This document shows, piece by piece, positions 42,103 through 51,002 of a DNA stretch of 64,000 nucleotides; positions within the stretch are counted from its first letter, which is position 1, and each line of letters opens with the position of its first letter. The notes beneath the pieces were generated by a model. The model was not told the origin of the DNA. It did not search any database and saw nothing but the letters and a program-made list of their open reading frames with translations. The DNA is taken from the NCBI RefSeq assembly GCF_027111275.1, contig NZ_CP114286.1, positions 496,001 to 560,000 of the forward strand, read 5' to 3'. Source of the DNA: Flavobacterium luteolum (GTDB lineage: Bacteria > Bacteroidota > Bacteroidia > Flavobacteriales > Flavobacteriaceae). The translations under genes were made by a program, and so were the position numbers.

Positions 42103-43275
42103 TTAATCAATGGGCAAGATTGTTACTGAAGCTCCTTTTTTAATGTTTTCAATATCATGAGGCACAATTACCAAACCATTTGCAATAGCAAAAGAATTTA
42201 GCATTGAAGAGGCTTGCCCTTCTAAAATCGTAACACTTGTTTCATTATACAATGCCTTTAAAAAAAGTGTTTTCCCTGTGTTATTTACGACCTCGCTATC
42301 TAATTTTCGAACAATCTTTGGCAAATGTGTATTAGAAAATCCCATTTTATTTTTGACTGCTGGATATACATAAATATAAAAATTAGTCAAAGATGAAGCA
42401 GGATTTCCAGGCAAGGCAAATACCAAAGTATCTTTTTTAGAACCAAAAAACATTGGCTTTCCAGGTTTCTGATTGATCTTGTAAAAAAGTTCTTCTACTC
42501 CGTTTTTCACTAATGCTTCTTTTACAAAATCATAGTCTCCAACAGAAATTCCGCCAGATATAAGCACAATATCATTCTTTTTGAGAATGGATTCCAAGGC
42601 TTTTTTTGTTGCTTTTAAATTGTCTTTAACAGTATGAACTTTAATTTTATTAACGCCTATAGTCTGCAATGCAGCTTGAAGCATTATAGAGTTGCTTTCG
42701 TAGATTTTTCCTTTTGAAAGTTTTTTTCCAGGTTTTACCAATTCATTACCTGTAACTAAAATAGCTACTTTCGGCTTTTTATAAACCGTTATTTCTGTAA
42801 TTCCTAAACACGCTAAAAAACCAATTGCAGCGGGTGTAATCAGGGTATTGGCATCAAGAACAACATCTTCTGCATTAATCTGTTCACCTTTACTTCTAAC
42901 ATTGGCAAAAGGTTCTGGCATTTTTGCAATCAGAATAGAATCTCCGTTTACCATTACATGTTCCTGCATAACAACAGTATCTGCATCATTAGGAACATAA
43001 GCACCAGTAAAAATACGAACGGCTTCAGTCTCTTTTAGTTTTATATTGGCATGATCTCCAGCTTGAGAAATTCCTACTACATCAAACTGATGTCTTCGTG
43101 AATGAATAAAAGCATAACCATCCATTGCCGATTGGCGAAACGGAGGCATTGAAATTGGCGAATAAATTGTTTCTGCTAAAATATATCCCAACGCCTTATC
43201 TACAGAGATTTTCTGAGTGGTCAAAACAGAACTATTTGCTGCAACAATTTCTAAAGCTTCATTTACTTCTATCAT
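42103..43275 (-). CDS. moeA: molybdopterin molybdenumtransferase MoeA
   Basis: This 390-residue protein inserts molybdate into adenylated molybdopterin. It shows MPPFRQSAMDGYAFIHS (about 42-58), VLVTGNEL-like VAILVTGNELVKPGKKL (about 173), ISGGISVGDYDFVKEAL (about 240) and FALPGNPASSLTNFY (about 289). It is the first gene of the minus-strand Moco set and has its own nitrate-type promoter. Confidence 0.95.
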   Translation of the reverse strand: MIEVNEALEIVAANSSVLTTQKISVDKALGYILAETIYSPISMPPFRQSAMDGYAFIHSRRHQFDVVGISQAGDHANIKLKETEAVRIFTGAYVPNDADTVVMQEHVMVNGDSILIAKMPEPFANVRSKGEQINAEDVVLDANTLITPAAIGFLACLGITEITVYKKPKVAILVTGNELVKPGKKLSKGKIYESNSIMLQAALQTIGVNKIKVHTVKDNLKATKKALESILKKNDIVLISGGISVGDYDFVKEALVKNGVEELFYKINQKPGKPMFFGSKKDTLVFALPGNPASSLTNFYIYVYPAVKNKMGFSNTHLPKIVRKLDSEVVNNTGKTLFLKALYNETSVTILEGQASSMLNSFAIANGLVIVPHDIENIKKGASVTILPID

Positions 43276-43293
43276 TTCTTCGGATTATAAAAC

Positions 43294-43323
43294 TAAGTAT
43301 AAATACTTAATACAAATATAAGT
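43294..43323 (-). promoter_or_regulatory. moeA promoter region with TAAGT-N6-ACTTA palindrome
   Basis: The minus-strand -7 box TATATTTG lies at 43313-43320, preceded by an ATACTTA half-site as in nirB. A perfect TAAGT-ATAAAT-ACTTA palindrome lies at 43294-43309, across the expected start of transcription. This position differs from the other promoters of the island. Confidence 0.6.
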
Positions 43324-43679
43324 ATTTATCATTAGGTTGATTAAAAAATTTGAATTTTCTTTTTGATACGTATAAAATTACTCTAATTTATTCAAAATCA
43401 ACTTTAAATTCAAGTTTAGATTTTACAAAATCAAAAGCAAAATAACTTTTTTCGTCATTTTTTTCCTTTTTTTATTACTCCTAAATCTTTCCAAAGTTGT
43501 TTTTTACTTGAAAACAAAGTGTAAAATACTACAATTTTACTTAGTTTATAAGATTTCTTTTAACATTTGTTTGAAACTTAAAAAACCTGTCAACACCTTT
43601 AAAATAAGGCAATAAAAGAAATAATTCTGTCAACAATGTCTCTGTAAATGTATATTTTTCAAAAAAAACTCAACAAACT

Positions 43680-43710
43680 TTTGGTTTTTATTATATAAAA
43701 TTTAACTTTG
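43680..43710 (+). promoter_or_regulatory. promoter of leader copy 1
   Basis: TTTG at 43680-43683 and TAACTTTG at 43703-43710 are spaced by exactly 19 bases, as in the other two leader copies. Confidence 0.8.
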
Positions 43711-43728
43711 TCTATAGGATTAGTAGAG
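43711..43728 (+). promoter_or_regulatory. conserved motif TCTATAGGATTAGTAGAG, copy 1
   Basis: It abuts the -7 box directly and therefore spans the likely transcription start. The same word occurs at the same place at 56267 and, with two changes, at 63334. It may be an operator or the 5' end of a structured leader. Confidence 0.75.
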
Positions 43729-43764
43729 TTTAAAATAATATTTCAAACCATAAAAACTATTATT

Positions 43765-43851
43765 GTGAAAACAACAGAAAGCATATCGCGTTACATTCTT
43801 CCTAAAAAATACACTTATAGCACTTTTTGTTATATGTGTTTCTGTTGTTAA
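43765..43851 (+). CDS. 28-aa cysteine-rich leader peptide, copy 1
   Basis: The ORF starts at GTG (ATT directly before it is also conserved) and ends in TYSTFCYMCFCC-stop. Four of the last seven residues are Cys. Copies at 56308 and 63376 have the same length, 28 codons, with the same start context and C-terminus. The first and last 11 coding bases are perfect reverse complements (43770-43780 with 43839-43849), and TATAGC/GTTATA (43816-43834) make an inner hairpin. It precedes susC-1, so cysteine-dependent attenuation is inferred. Confidence 0.65.
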   Translation: MKTTESISRYILPKKYTYSTFCYMCFCC

Positions 43852-44034
43852 TAATCTCCTTTTATTTTGTTTGCCTCTAGAATCCATATCGAAGCAAATC
43901 AAAAAAACACCACCAAAAATATTTACTGAATTTTATCCAAAAGTCTCTCTGATGCATTCACTTGTGTCGGGCAGATTCTTGAAACCATATCTATTATTCA
44001 ACAAATTAAATGACTAACAACTAAAAAGACTAAA

Positions 44035-44067
44035 ATGAAAACAATGCAAACCTGTTGCTGTAAATAA
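44035..44067 (+). CDS. mini-ORF MKTMQTCCCK before susC-1
   Basis: A ten-codon ORF with three consecutive Cys codons ends just six bases before the conserved hairpin at 44073. The equivalent ORF at 56551 reads MKIMHCPFHS. Starts align (ATGAAAAYAATG) but the ends do not. Translation is unproven. Confidence 0.35.
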   Translation: MKTMQTCCCK

Positions 44068-44072
44068 AAAAA

Positions 44073-44125
44073 GCCATTTCTGCGGCAACAGAAATGGCAA
44101 GGCTTAAAGAACATTTATCACTAAA
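44073..44125 (+). ncRNA. conserved leader hairpin element, copy 1
   Basis: GCCATTTCTG and CAGAAATGGC pair around CGGCAA (44073-44098). The sequence from 44074 to 44125 is 50/52 identical to 56590-56641. An ATG inside the 3' arm (44094) opens MARLKEHLSL and both differences between the copies are synonymous in that frame, so a short peptide (to 44141) may be encoded. Confidence 0.6.
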
Positions 44126-44200
44126 TCAAGAACACCATTAGAGTGCTGTATAAACAGTGCTCAGGGCGTCTTGTTAATTACTTAAAACCAACACAAAGAA

Positions 44201-47200
44201 ATGAAAAAAAAGTTAAACATACACATACTGCTGTTTCTACTCTTGATAACGGCAGGAATACAAGCCCAAAATACCACACCGCTTATTCAATCAAAACTAG
44301 ACGGAACTGTTGTTGATGACATTACAAATCAGCCTATTATAGGTGCTTCTGTAACTATCAAAGGAACAACTCATGGTGTGGTGACCGATGCAGAAGGAAA
44401 GTTTTATTTTCAGACAGGACAGAAATTTCCGTACACTTTAATCGTAAGCTACATCGGATATAAAAAATTAGAAATAGTAGTTGAAAAAAATCCAGTAATC
44501 ATAAACCTTAAAGAAGAACGCCAAGAACTAGACGAATTGGTAGTTGTGGGTTACGGAACTCAAAAACGAAAAGACATTACAGGTTCTGTAGCTTCCGTTC
44601 CAAAAGCCAATTTATCTCAGGTAACTTCATCGGCAGATAATCTTTTAAGAGGCGCTGTAGCTGGAGTTGTAGTCACACAAAGTTCTGGTCGTCCAGGTGC
44701 TTCTTCAAGTGTTCGCATTCGCGGAGGAAACTCTATTACTGCTGGTAACGAACCTCTATATGTTGTGGATGGAATTTTAATTTACAACGACAATAGTAAT
44801 AGTGGCGCGGGAGTAACTTATGCCGGAGCAAGTGTAAACGTTTTATCTACTATAAATCCTGCCGATATAGAATCGATAGAAGTGCTGAAAGATGCATCGG
44901 CAACAGCAATTTACGGTTCTCGTGGTGCAAATGGAGTTGTAATTATTACGACTAAAAAAGGAACAAAAGGACAAGATAATATTTCGTATCAAGGTTATTT
45001 CGGATTTCAGAATATTTCAAAAAAACTTAGATTAATGAATGCCAGCGAATGGGCAAGTTTACGAAATGATGTTCAGGCAAGCATTGGCCAAGCTCCTTCT
45101 TTCTCTCCTGAACAAATCGAGGCTTTAAAAACCTCAGGAAATTACGATTGGCAGTCAGCGGCATTTATTACTGCTGCCCCTGTTCAAAGTCATAATCTAT
45201 CTTTTTCTGGTGGAGATGAAAAATCAAGATATGCCGTTTCTGCAGGTTACTTCGATCAAGATGGTATTGTTTTGGGTTCTAATTTTAAACGTATTTCGCT
45301 TCGAGCAAACTATGAAAGAAATTATTCTCAGAAATTCAAATTTGGTGTAAATGCTAATTATACAAACTCAATTGCAAATGGAGTTGGCACAAATGGCGGT
45401 GCGGCGGCTGGAAGAAATCCGAACCCACTTGTTAGTGTGCTTTTAACAGCTCCTGTTGTACCTATTAAAAATGCAGACGGAAGCTATAATGTAACCAACA
45501 ATCCTTATGCAACTTCTGTAAATGGTTATGTTCCAAATCCAATAAATGATCTGGATAATACAACTAACGAAACCAAATTAAACAGGATTCTAACCAGTTT
45601 ATTTGGCGAGTATAAATTCAATAAAGAATTGACTGCAAAGGTCGCTGTAAGCGGTGATGTTTTAAATACCAAACAAAACTATTACGCGCCATCAAACACC
45701 ACAACAGGAGCTGGAACAAAAGGTTTAGCTTCTATTGGAGAAAGATCAGTAGGTTCTGTTTTAAATGAAAACACACTAAATTATAATACCCATTTTGGCG
45801 AAAATCATAAATTTTCTGCTTTGGGAGGTTATACACTTCAATATACGAAAGGCGAAGTTGTGAATGCTGGCGCTCAAACTTTTGTTAATGATGCCAATAC
45901 TTACAATGCTATTCAAGATGGTGTTCCTGTAAAACCGTATAGCGACGCTTATGAAAGTGTTTTGAAATCTTGGCTAGCAAGAGTGAATTATTCTTATAAA
46001 GGAAAGTACAATTTTACGCTCTCTGGACGTGCGGACGGTTCTTCTAGATTTGGTTCAGAATCACTTTGGGGTTATTTTCCTTCTGCAGGATTTTCATGGA
46101 ATATTACCGATGAAGAATTTGCCAACAATATTAAAGGTGTAACAGAAGCTAAACTGAGAATTACAGCAGGAACAACAGGAAACCAAGAAATTGGAAACTA
46201 CCTGCCTCTGGCTTCAATGGGATCTGTTAATTATTCTTTTGGAGGAACATTATACACAGGTCTGGCTCCTACTCGATTGGCAAATCCAGATTTGAAATGG
46301 GAAAAAACCAATCAGTACAACGTTGGATTGGATTTATCTTTATTAGACCGAAAAATCAATTTTGTTTTTGATGTTTATTATAAGAAAACAAAAGACCTTT
46401 TAATCAACGTTCCAGTGCCGTTGAGCTCTGGTTATGCAACAGTTCTTCAGAATATTGGAGGTGTTGAAAATAAAGGTTTTGAGGTTGGATTAACAACTGA
46501 AAACATTAAAACAGAAAACTTCGCATGGAACTCCAACATCGTATTTTCTTTAAATAGAAATAAAGTTACTGAGATTGGAAATGGTGTAAACGAATTTTTC
46601 CCAGTAGTTCCAAATGGTTCTTTATTGCAGCAGCAGCCAGTTATTGTAAAAGTAGGTTTGCCTTTGGGAACTTTCTGGGGATACAAAACCAACGGAATTT
46701 TTCAAACTCAAGAAGAAGTTAATACACAGCCAAAAATCAACAGTTTAGCAAACACCAAAGTAGGTGACAGAAAATATGTGGATACCAACGGAGATGGCGT
46801 AATTACAGCTCTTGACAAAGGAAACTTAGGCACTTCTCAGCCAAAATTTGTTGGAAGTTTCAGTAATACTATTTCATACAATGATTTTGATTTGAATTTC
46901 TCTTTTCAAGGAGCATACGGAGGAAAGATATTCAATGCTTTAAATCAGCAATTAGAAATTTCAACTCTTGGAACCAATGCAGCAGCAACTTTAAATGATC
47001 GCTGGACACCAACAAATCCGAGTAACGAAATTCCGAGAGCTTCTAGTTCTCCGTTAGGAATTGTTTCTGAGCGCTATGTTGAAGACGCTTCTTTCTTACG
47101 ATTAAAACTAATCACATTAGGATACACTTTACCAAAAAGCATTTCTAAAAAAATAGGAACAAAGAGTGTAAAAATTTACATCTCAGCAGAAAACCTAATC

Positions 47201-47332
47201 ACATGGACCAAATACACTGGCTATGATCCAGAGGTAAGTTCATACGAACAAAACAATTTATATCCGGGAATTGATTTTGGCTCTTATCCAAACTCCAAAA
47301 CATTCATCTCGGGCTTGAACGTAACTTTCTAA
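44201..47332 (+). CDS. SusC-like TonB-dependent receptor 1
   Basis: This 1043-residue outer-membrane receptor has a signal peptide (residues 1-22), a carboxypeptidase-regulatory-like beta-sandwich (about 33-105: GTVVDDITNQPIIGASVTIKG), the plug (DELVVVGYGTQKRKDITGSVASV; EVLKDASATAIYGSRGANGVVII near 227) and a 22-strand barrel ending in an aromatic residue (GLNVTF). It imports an oligomer or ester with SusD-1. Sulfatase genes follow and no glycoside hydrolase does, so the ligand is probably a sulfated molecule. susD follows after 16 bases. Confidence 0.93.
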   Translation: MKKKLNIHILLFLLLITAGIQAQNTTPLIQSKLDGTVVDDITNQPIIGASVTIKGTTHGVVTDAEGKFYFQTGQKFPYTLIVSYIGYKKLEIVVEKNPVIINLKEERQELDELVVVGYGTQKRKDITGSVASVPKANLSQVTSSADNLLRGAVAGVVVTQSSGRPGASSSVRIRGGNSITAGNEPLYVVDGILIYNDNSNSGAGVTYAGASVNVLSTINPADIESIEVLKDASATAIYGSRGANGVVIITTKKGTKGQDNISYQGYFGFQNISKKLRLMNASEWASLRNDVQASIGQAPSFSPEQIEALKTSGNYDWQSAAFITAAPVQSHNLSFSGGDEKSRYAVSAGYFDQDGIVLGSNFKRISLRANYERNYSQKFKFGVNANYTNSIANGVGTNGGAAAGRNPNPLVSVLLTAPVVPIKNADGSYNVTNNPYATSVNGYVPNPINDLDNTTNETKLNRILTSLFGEYKFNKELTAKVAVSGDVLNTKQNYYAPSNTTTGAGTKGLASIGERSVGSVLNENTLNYNTHFGENHKFSALGGYTLQYTKGEVVNAGAQTFVNDANTYNAIQDGVPVKPYSDAYESVLKSWLARVNYSYKGKYNFTLSGRADGSSRFGSESLWGYFPSAGFSWNITDEEFANNIKGVTEAKLRITAGTTGNQEIGNYLPLASMGSVNYSFGGTLYTGLAPTRLANPDLKWEKTNQYNVGLDLSLLDRKINFVFDVYYKKTKDLLINVPVPLSSGYATVLQNIGGVENKGFEVGLTTENIKTENFAWNSNIVFSLNRNKVTEIGNGVNEFFPVVPNGSLLQQQPVIVKVGLPLGTFWGYKTNGIFQTQEEVNTQPKINSLANTKVGDRKYVDTNGDGVITALDKGNLGTSQPKFVGSFSNTISYNDFDLNFSFQGAYGGKIFNALNQQLEISTLGTNAAATLNDRWTPTNPSNEIPRASSSPLGIVSERYVEDASFLRLKLITLGYTLPKSISKKIGTKSVKIYISAENLITWTKYTGYDPEVSSYEQNNLYPGIDFGSYPNSKTFISGLNVTF

Positions 47333-47348
47333 GTAAAAAGATATTAAA

Positions 47349-48821
47349 ATGAAAAAGATAATTATAACATTCCTTTTAAGTGCCGGTCTATTGGTATCGT
47401 GCGCAGATCTTGAGGTAACACCTACCTCATTTGTAACCGAAGACAATTATTTTGTCACTCAAGATGATGCTACTGCAAGTGTAACAGCAGTTTACGCTTC
47501 TTTAAGCCTTGATCCAGGCGAGCAGAGTTTGTTTGGAAGAAACCTTTATTTCTTAACCGATATGGCTTCAGATTATGCGGCGACGGGAGTTTCCGCAACC
47601 AATCCGCAAGTAAGGGCTTTAAGTAGTTTAACGCATGATGCTACTTCAGATCGTGTTCAAGTGGCTTGGAGACAAATTTATAACGGAATCAACAGAGCCA
47701 ATGTTTCTATTGACAATATTCCGAAAGTTTCTGGTTCAGAGATTATCAAAACCAGATTGATTAATGAAGCTAAATTTATTAGAGGGCTCTTGTATTTTCA
47801 AGCAGTTCGTCTTTGGGGAGGTGTTCCAATTGTTTTGCACGAAGCGACTTCTATCAATTTGGGAGATTTAAAAACCAATCGCTCTACTGTTGATGAAGTT
47901 TATAATCAAATCATTAAAGATTTAACAGATGCTGAAGCTCTTCCAAAAACGTATACCGCTGCAGATGCTGGACGCGCTACATCGGGAGCCGCAAAAGCGA
48001 TTTTAACCAAAGTATATCTGACTAGAAAAGACTGGCCAAATGCTATTGCGAAATCTAGAGAAGTAATTGATGGCGGTTACGGATACGCGTTGTTTGAAGA
48101 TTTCCAAGATATTTTCACTAAAACAAAAAAGAACGGAAAAGAGCATATTTTCTCGGTTCAATTTGAGCCAAATCAAGCAGGAAATGGTTCTAGCGGAAGT
48201 ACTTTTCAAGCCACTTCTTTTACGGGATTCACCGCAACAGAACCGGCAGATATTATCTCAGATGTTGCTTTGTTTTATGATATTTATGCACCTGGTGACA
48301 AAAGAAGAGATGTAAGCTACGCCAAACAGTTGCTTAATCCTGCAACGGGAACGCTTTACACTTTTCCGAAACCAATCTTCAAAAAATATTTGGATTTATC
48401 CAATTTGGCTACTCCTGGAAACGTAGCGATCAACTTTCCGGTTATTCGTTATGCGGACATCCTTTTGTCTTTAGCGGAAGCGATAAATGAACAAGGCGGA
48501 CCAACGGCAGAAGCATACGAATTAATCAATCAAGTTCGCAGAAGAGCTTTTGGAAAACCTATTACAACTCCGGATGCTTCTGTCGATTTAGTCGGATTAA
48601 ATCAGACCTCTTTTAGAGCGGCAATTCAGGAAGAACGCAAAAAAGAATTTGTTCAGGAAGGACAACGCTGGTACGATTTGGTAAGATGGGGAACTCTGGT
48701 TACCGAAGTAAAAAAAGTAACGGCTAAAAATTCGGTTTCAGAGCGAAATAATCTGTATCCGATTCCGCAAAGCGAAAGAAATATCAACCCTGATGGATTA
48801 CCTCAGAATCCTGGATATTAA
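47349..48821 (+). CDS. SusD/RagB-like lipoprotein 1
   Basis: This 490-residue lipoprotein has a lipobox at LLVSCADLE (Cys about residue 18). TPR-like helices include EAKFIRGLLYFQAVRLWGGVPIVL and the C-terminal SusD end EERKKEFVQEGQRWYDLVRWG and NLYPIPQSERNINPDGLPQNPGY. It caps the SusC barrel and delivers ligand. It lies between susC-1 and the arylsulfatase. Confidence 0.93.
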   Translation: MKKIIITFLLSAGLLVSCADLEVTPTSFVTEDNYFVTQDDATASVTAVYASLSLDPGEQSLFGRNLYFLTDMASDYAATGVSATNPQVRALSSLTHDATSDRVQVAWRQIYNGINRANVSIDNIPKVSGSEIIKTRLINEAKFIRGLLYFQAVRLWGGVPIVLHEATSINLGDLKTNRSTVDEVYNQIIKDLTDAEALPKTYTAADAGRATSGAAKAILTKVYLTRKDWPNAIAKSREVIDGGYGYALFEDFQDIFTKTKKNGKEHIFSVQFEPNQAGNGSSGSTFQATSFTGFTATEPADIISDVALFYDIYAPGDKRRDVSYAKQLLNPATGTLYTFPKPIFKKYLDLSNLATPGNVAINFPVIRYADILLSLAEAINEQGGPTAEAYELINQVRRRAFGKPITTPDASVDLVGLNQTSFRAAIQEERKKEFVQEGQRWYDLVRWGTLVTEVKKVTAKNSVSERNNLYPIPQSERNINPDGLPQNPGY

Positions 48822-48852
48822 TTAAAACCATATAACTAAAAAACTATAAAAA

Positions 48853-50769
48853 ATGAAAAATTTAAAAAATAGCATTTCAATCAAAGGCTCTAAGAAAGGG
48901 CTTTTGATTACTGCTGTCCTAATTGCACAATTAGGATTTGCACAGGACAAACAAGAATTTAAGGGTACAATTGGTAAAACTTTAGCTGATTCTAAAGAAT
49001 ATTGGCCAGATCCTGTAACTGCACCAAAAGGCGCTCCGAATATTGTTTGGATTCTTTTGGATGATGTTGGATTTGGAGCTTCAAGCACTTTTGGAGGATT
49101 AATCAACACTCCTACTTTTGATAATCTGGCAAATAATGGTTTGCGTTATACCAACTTTCACACAACAGCAATTTGTGCTCCTACCCGTGCCGCATTACTG
49201 ACCGGAAGAAATTCTGGTAGAGTTCACGTAAGCGGATTTTCTCACACTATTTTATCTGCTGGTTTCCCAGGTTGGGACGGAAGAATTCCTTCTGATAAAG
49301 GAACTATTGCAGAGATTTTACGTGACAACGGATACAACACTTTTGCGGTTGGAAAATATGGCGTTACACCAGACGAAGATGCTACAGATGCGGGTCCGTT
49401 TGACAGATGGCCAACTGGAAAAGGTTTCGATCATTTCTACGGATTCTTAGGTTCTCAAACCGATCAATACAATCCTGATTTGGTAGAAGATCAAGTTCAT
49501 ATTAAACCTGACGGGCGTCATTTAAACGAATTGATTACAGACAAAGCCATCAGCTACATCCAGAAACAGCAGAAAGCAGCGCCGGGAAAACCATTCTTCT
49601 TGTATTATGCTCCAGGAGCGGTTCACGCACCTCATCAGGTAGCTGAAAAATGGGTTGAACCTTATAAAGGAAAATTTGATGAAGGTTGGGATGTTTACCG
49701 CGAAAAAGTATTGGCAAACCAAAAGAAATTGGGAATATTTCCTCAAAATGCAGGACTGCCAGATCGTAATGCTTTAATTACGGAATGGAAAAAATTAACT
49801 CCAGACCAAAAGAAAGTATACGCAAGATTCATGGAAGTTTATGCAGGATTCCTGACGTATACCGATTATGAAATCGGACGAGTTGTGGATTATTTAAAAC
49901 AAAGTGGACAATTGGATAACACTTTAATTTTTGTTGCCATTGGTGATAACGGAGCTAGTAAAGAAGGAACTTTGCAAGGAACAATCAATCAGAGTTTGTT
50001 TGCTCAAGGAAAAACAGATGAAGAAAACTTCCAAAGCAATTTGAATAATATTGGAGAAATCGGAACAGCAAAAGGTTTAAATACCAATTATCCTTTAGGA
50101 TGGGCACAAGCAACCAATGCTCCTTTCAAAAACTGGAAACAAGATGCACATTCAGAAGGAGGAACTCGTAATCCGTTGATTGTTTTTTATCCAAACGGAA
50201 TTAAAGATAAAGGCGGAATCAGAAATCAATACAGCCACGTAACCGATTTGCTTCCAACTACATTGGCAATTGCAGGAATTAAAGCTCCAGAATATATTAA
50301 AGGAATCAAACAAGATATTATTCAAGGTTCTTCATTTCAAGCTTCTTTAGATAATCCGAAAGCCGAATCATTGCACAAAGTTCAATATTACTACATCTTT
50401 GGAAACAGAGCCATTTACAAAGACGGATGGAAAGCTTCTGCGGCACATTTACCAGATTCTTTTGCTGTGAAAAAATCTCTAGGAAGCAACGAAAAACCAG
50501 CTCCAAGCAACTTCGATACAGATGTTTGGGAATTATACAATCTTAACGAAGATTTCAATGAACGTAATAATCTGGCGAAAAAATATCCTGAAAAACTGGC
50601 TGAACTTCAAAAATTATTTGATGAACAAGCCAAAGAAAACAACGTCTACCCTTTGATTGATTGGCAGGATGTGTACAACAGAAGAATTCACAATACAGGC
50701 GCTGATAAAGGAAAAACAGTTTCTGACTTAATCAAACAAGCCACTAAACCTGGAGGAACCAATAACTAA
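48853..50769 (+). CDS. arylsulfatase 1 (formylglycine type)
   Basis: This 638-residue exported sulfatase has a signal peptide (about residues 1-33) and the formylglycine motif CAPTRAALLTG at Cys 108 (C-x-P-x-R region). The metal-binding VWILLDDVGFGASS comes before it, and VAIGDNGASKEG after. It should hydrolyse organic sulfate esters in the periplasm. The extra length relative to most arylsulfatases lies in the middle. Substrate unknown. An anaerobic- or aerobic-type maturase was not seen in the window. Confidence 0.92.
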   Translation: MKNLKNSISIKGSKKGLLITAVLIAQLGFAQDKQEFKGTIGKTLADSKEYWPDPVTAPKGAPNIVWILLDDVGFGASSTFGGLINTPTFDNLANNGLRYTNFHTTAICAPTRAALLTGRNSGRVHVSGFSHTILSAGFPGWDGRIPSDKGTIAEILRDNGYNTFAVGKYGVTPDEDATDAGPFDRWPTGKGFDHFYGFLGSQTDQYNPDLVEDQVHIKPDGRHLNELITDKAISYIQKQQKAAPGKPFFLYYAPGAVHAPHQVAEKWVEPYKGKFDEGWDVYREKVLANQKKLGIFPQNAGLPDRNALITEWKKLTPDQKKVYARFMEVYAGFLTYTDYEIGRVVDYLKQSGQLDNTLIFVAIGDNGASKEGTLQGTINQSLFAQGKTDEENFQSNLNNIGEIGTAKGLNTNYPLGWAQATNAPFKNWKQDAHSEGGTRNPLIVFYPNGIKDKGGIRNQYSHVTDLLPTTLAIAGIKAPEYIKGIKQDIIQGSSFQASLDNPKAESLHKVQYYYIFGNRAIYKDGWKASAAHLPDSFAVKKSLGSNEKPAPSNFDTDVWELYNLNEDFNERNNLAKKYPEKLAELQKLFDEQAKENNVYPLIDWQDVYNRRIHNTGADKGKTVSDLIKQATKPGGTNN

Positions 50770-50775
50770 TTACCG

Positions 50776-50858
50776 AACCTGCAAGGTTTCCAAAACCTTG
50801 TAGGTTTAAATTAAAAGCTTAAAAAAACATACCTGCAAGGTTTGAAAAACCTTGCAGG
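50776..50858. repeat. two tandem hairpins CCTGCAAGGTTT
   Basis: A hairpin at 50776-50806 (CCTGCAAGGTTT with AAACCTTGTAGG) and a second at 50832-50858 (same left arm with AACCTTGCAGG) lie between the sulfatase and the small membrane peptide gene. They may terminate part of the transcripts. Confidence 0.7.
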
Positions 50859-50876
50859 ACATAAAAAAGAGTAATT

Positions 50877-50996
50877 ATGAAACGAGTAGATTATGAAATT
50901 ATAGGAAAAAAGATTGTCGTGGGGATAATCTTGTTTTTAGTTCCACTAGCGATTCTAGCTGGCGGATTAGCAGTAGTAAATCAATTTTTAAAGTAA
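50877..50996 (+). CDS. 39-aa single-pass membrane peptide
   Basis: The ORF reads MKRVDYEIIGKKIVVGI and then a hydrophobic stretch (residues about 13-33) and ends VVNQFLK. It lies 6 bases before the sterol-desaturase-family gene and is the only in-frame ORF in the gap, so it is probably translated with it. Function unknown. Confidence 0.65.
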   Translation: MKRVDYEIIGKKIVVGIILFLVPLAILAGGLAVVNQFLK

Positions 50997-51002
50997 GAAA
51001 TC

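Noticed and set aside
43765..43851. SAM riboswitch as the explanation of the leader
   Set aside because: No SAM-I or SAM-II consensus segments were found; the conserved features are the Cys ORF, the motif and the short stems.
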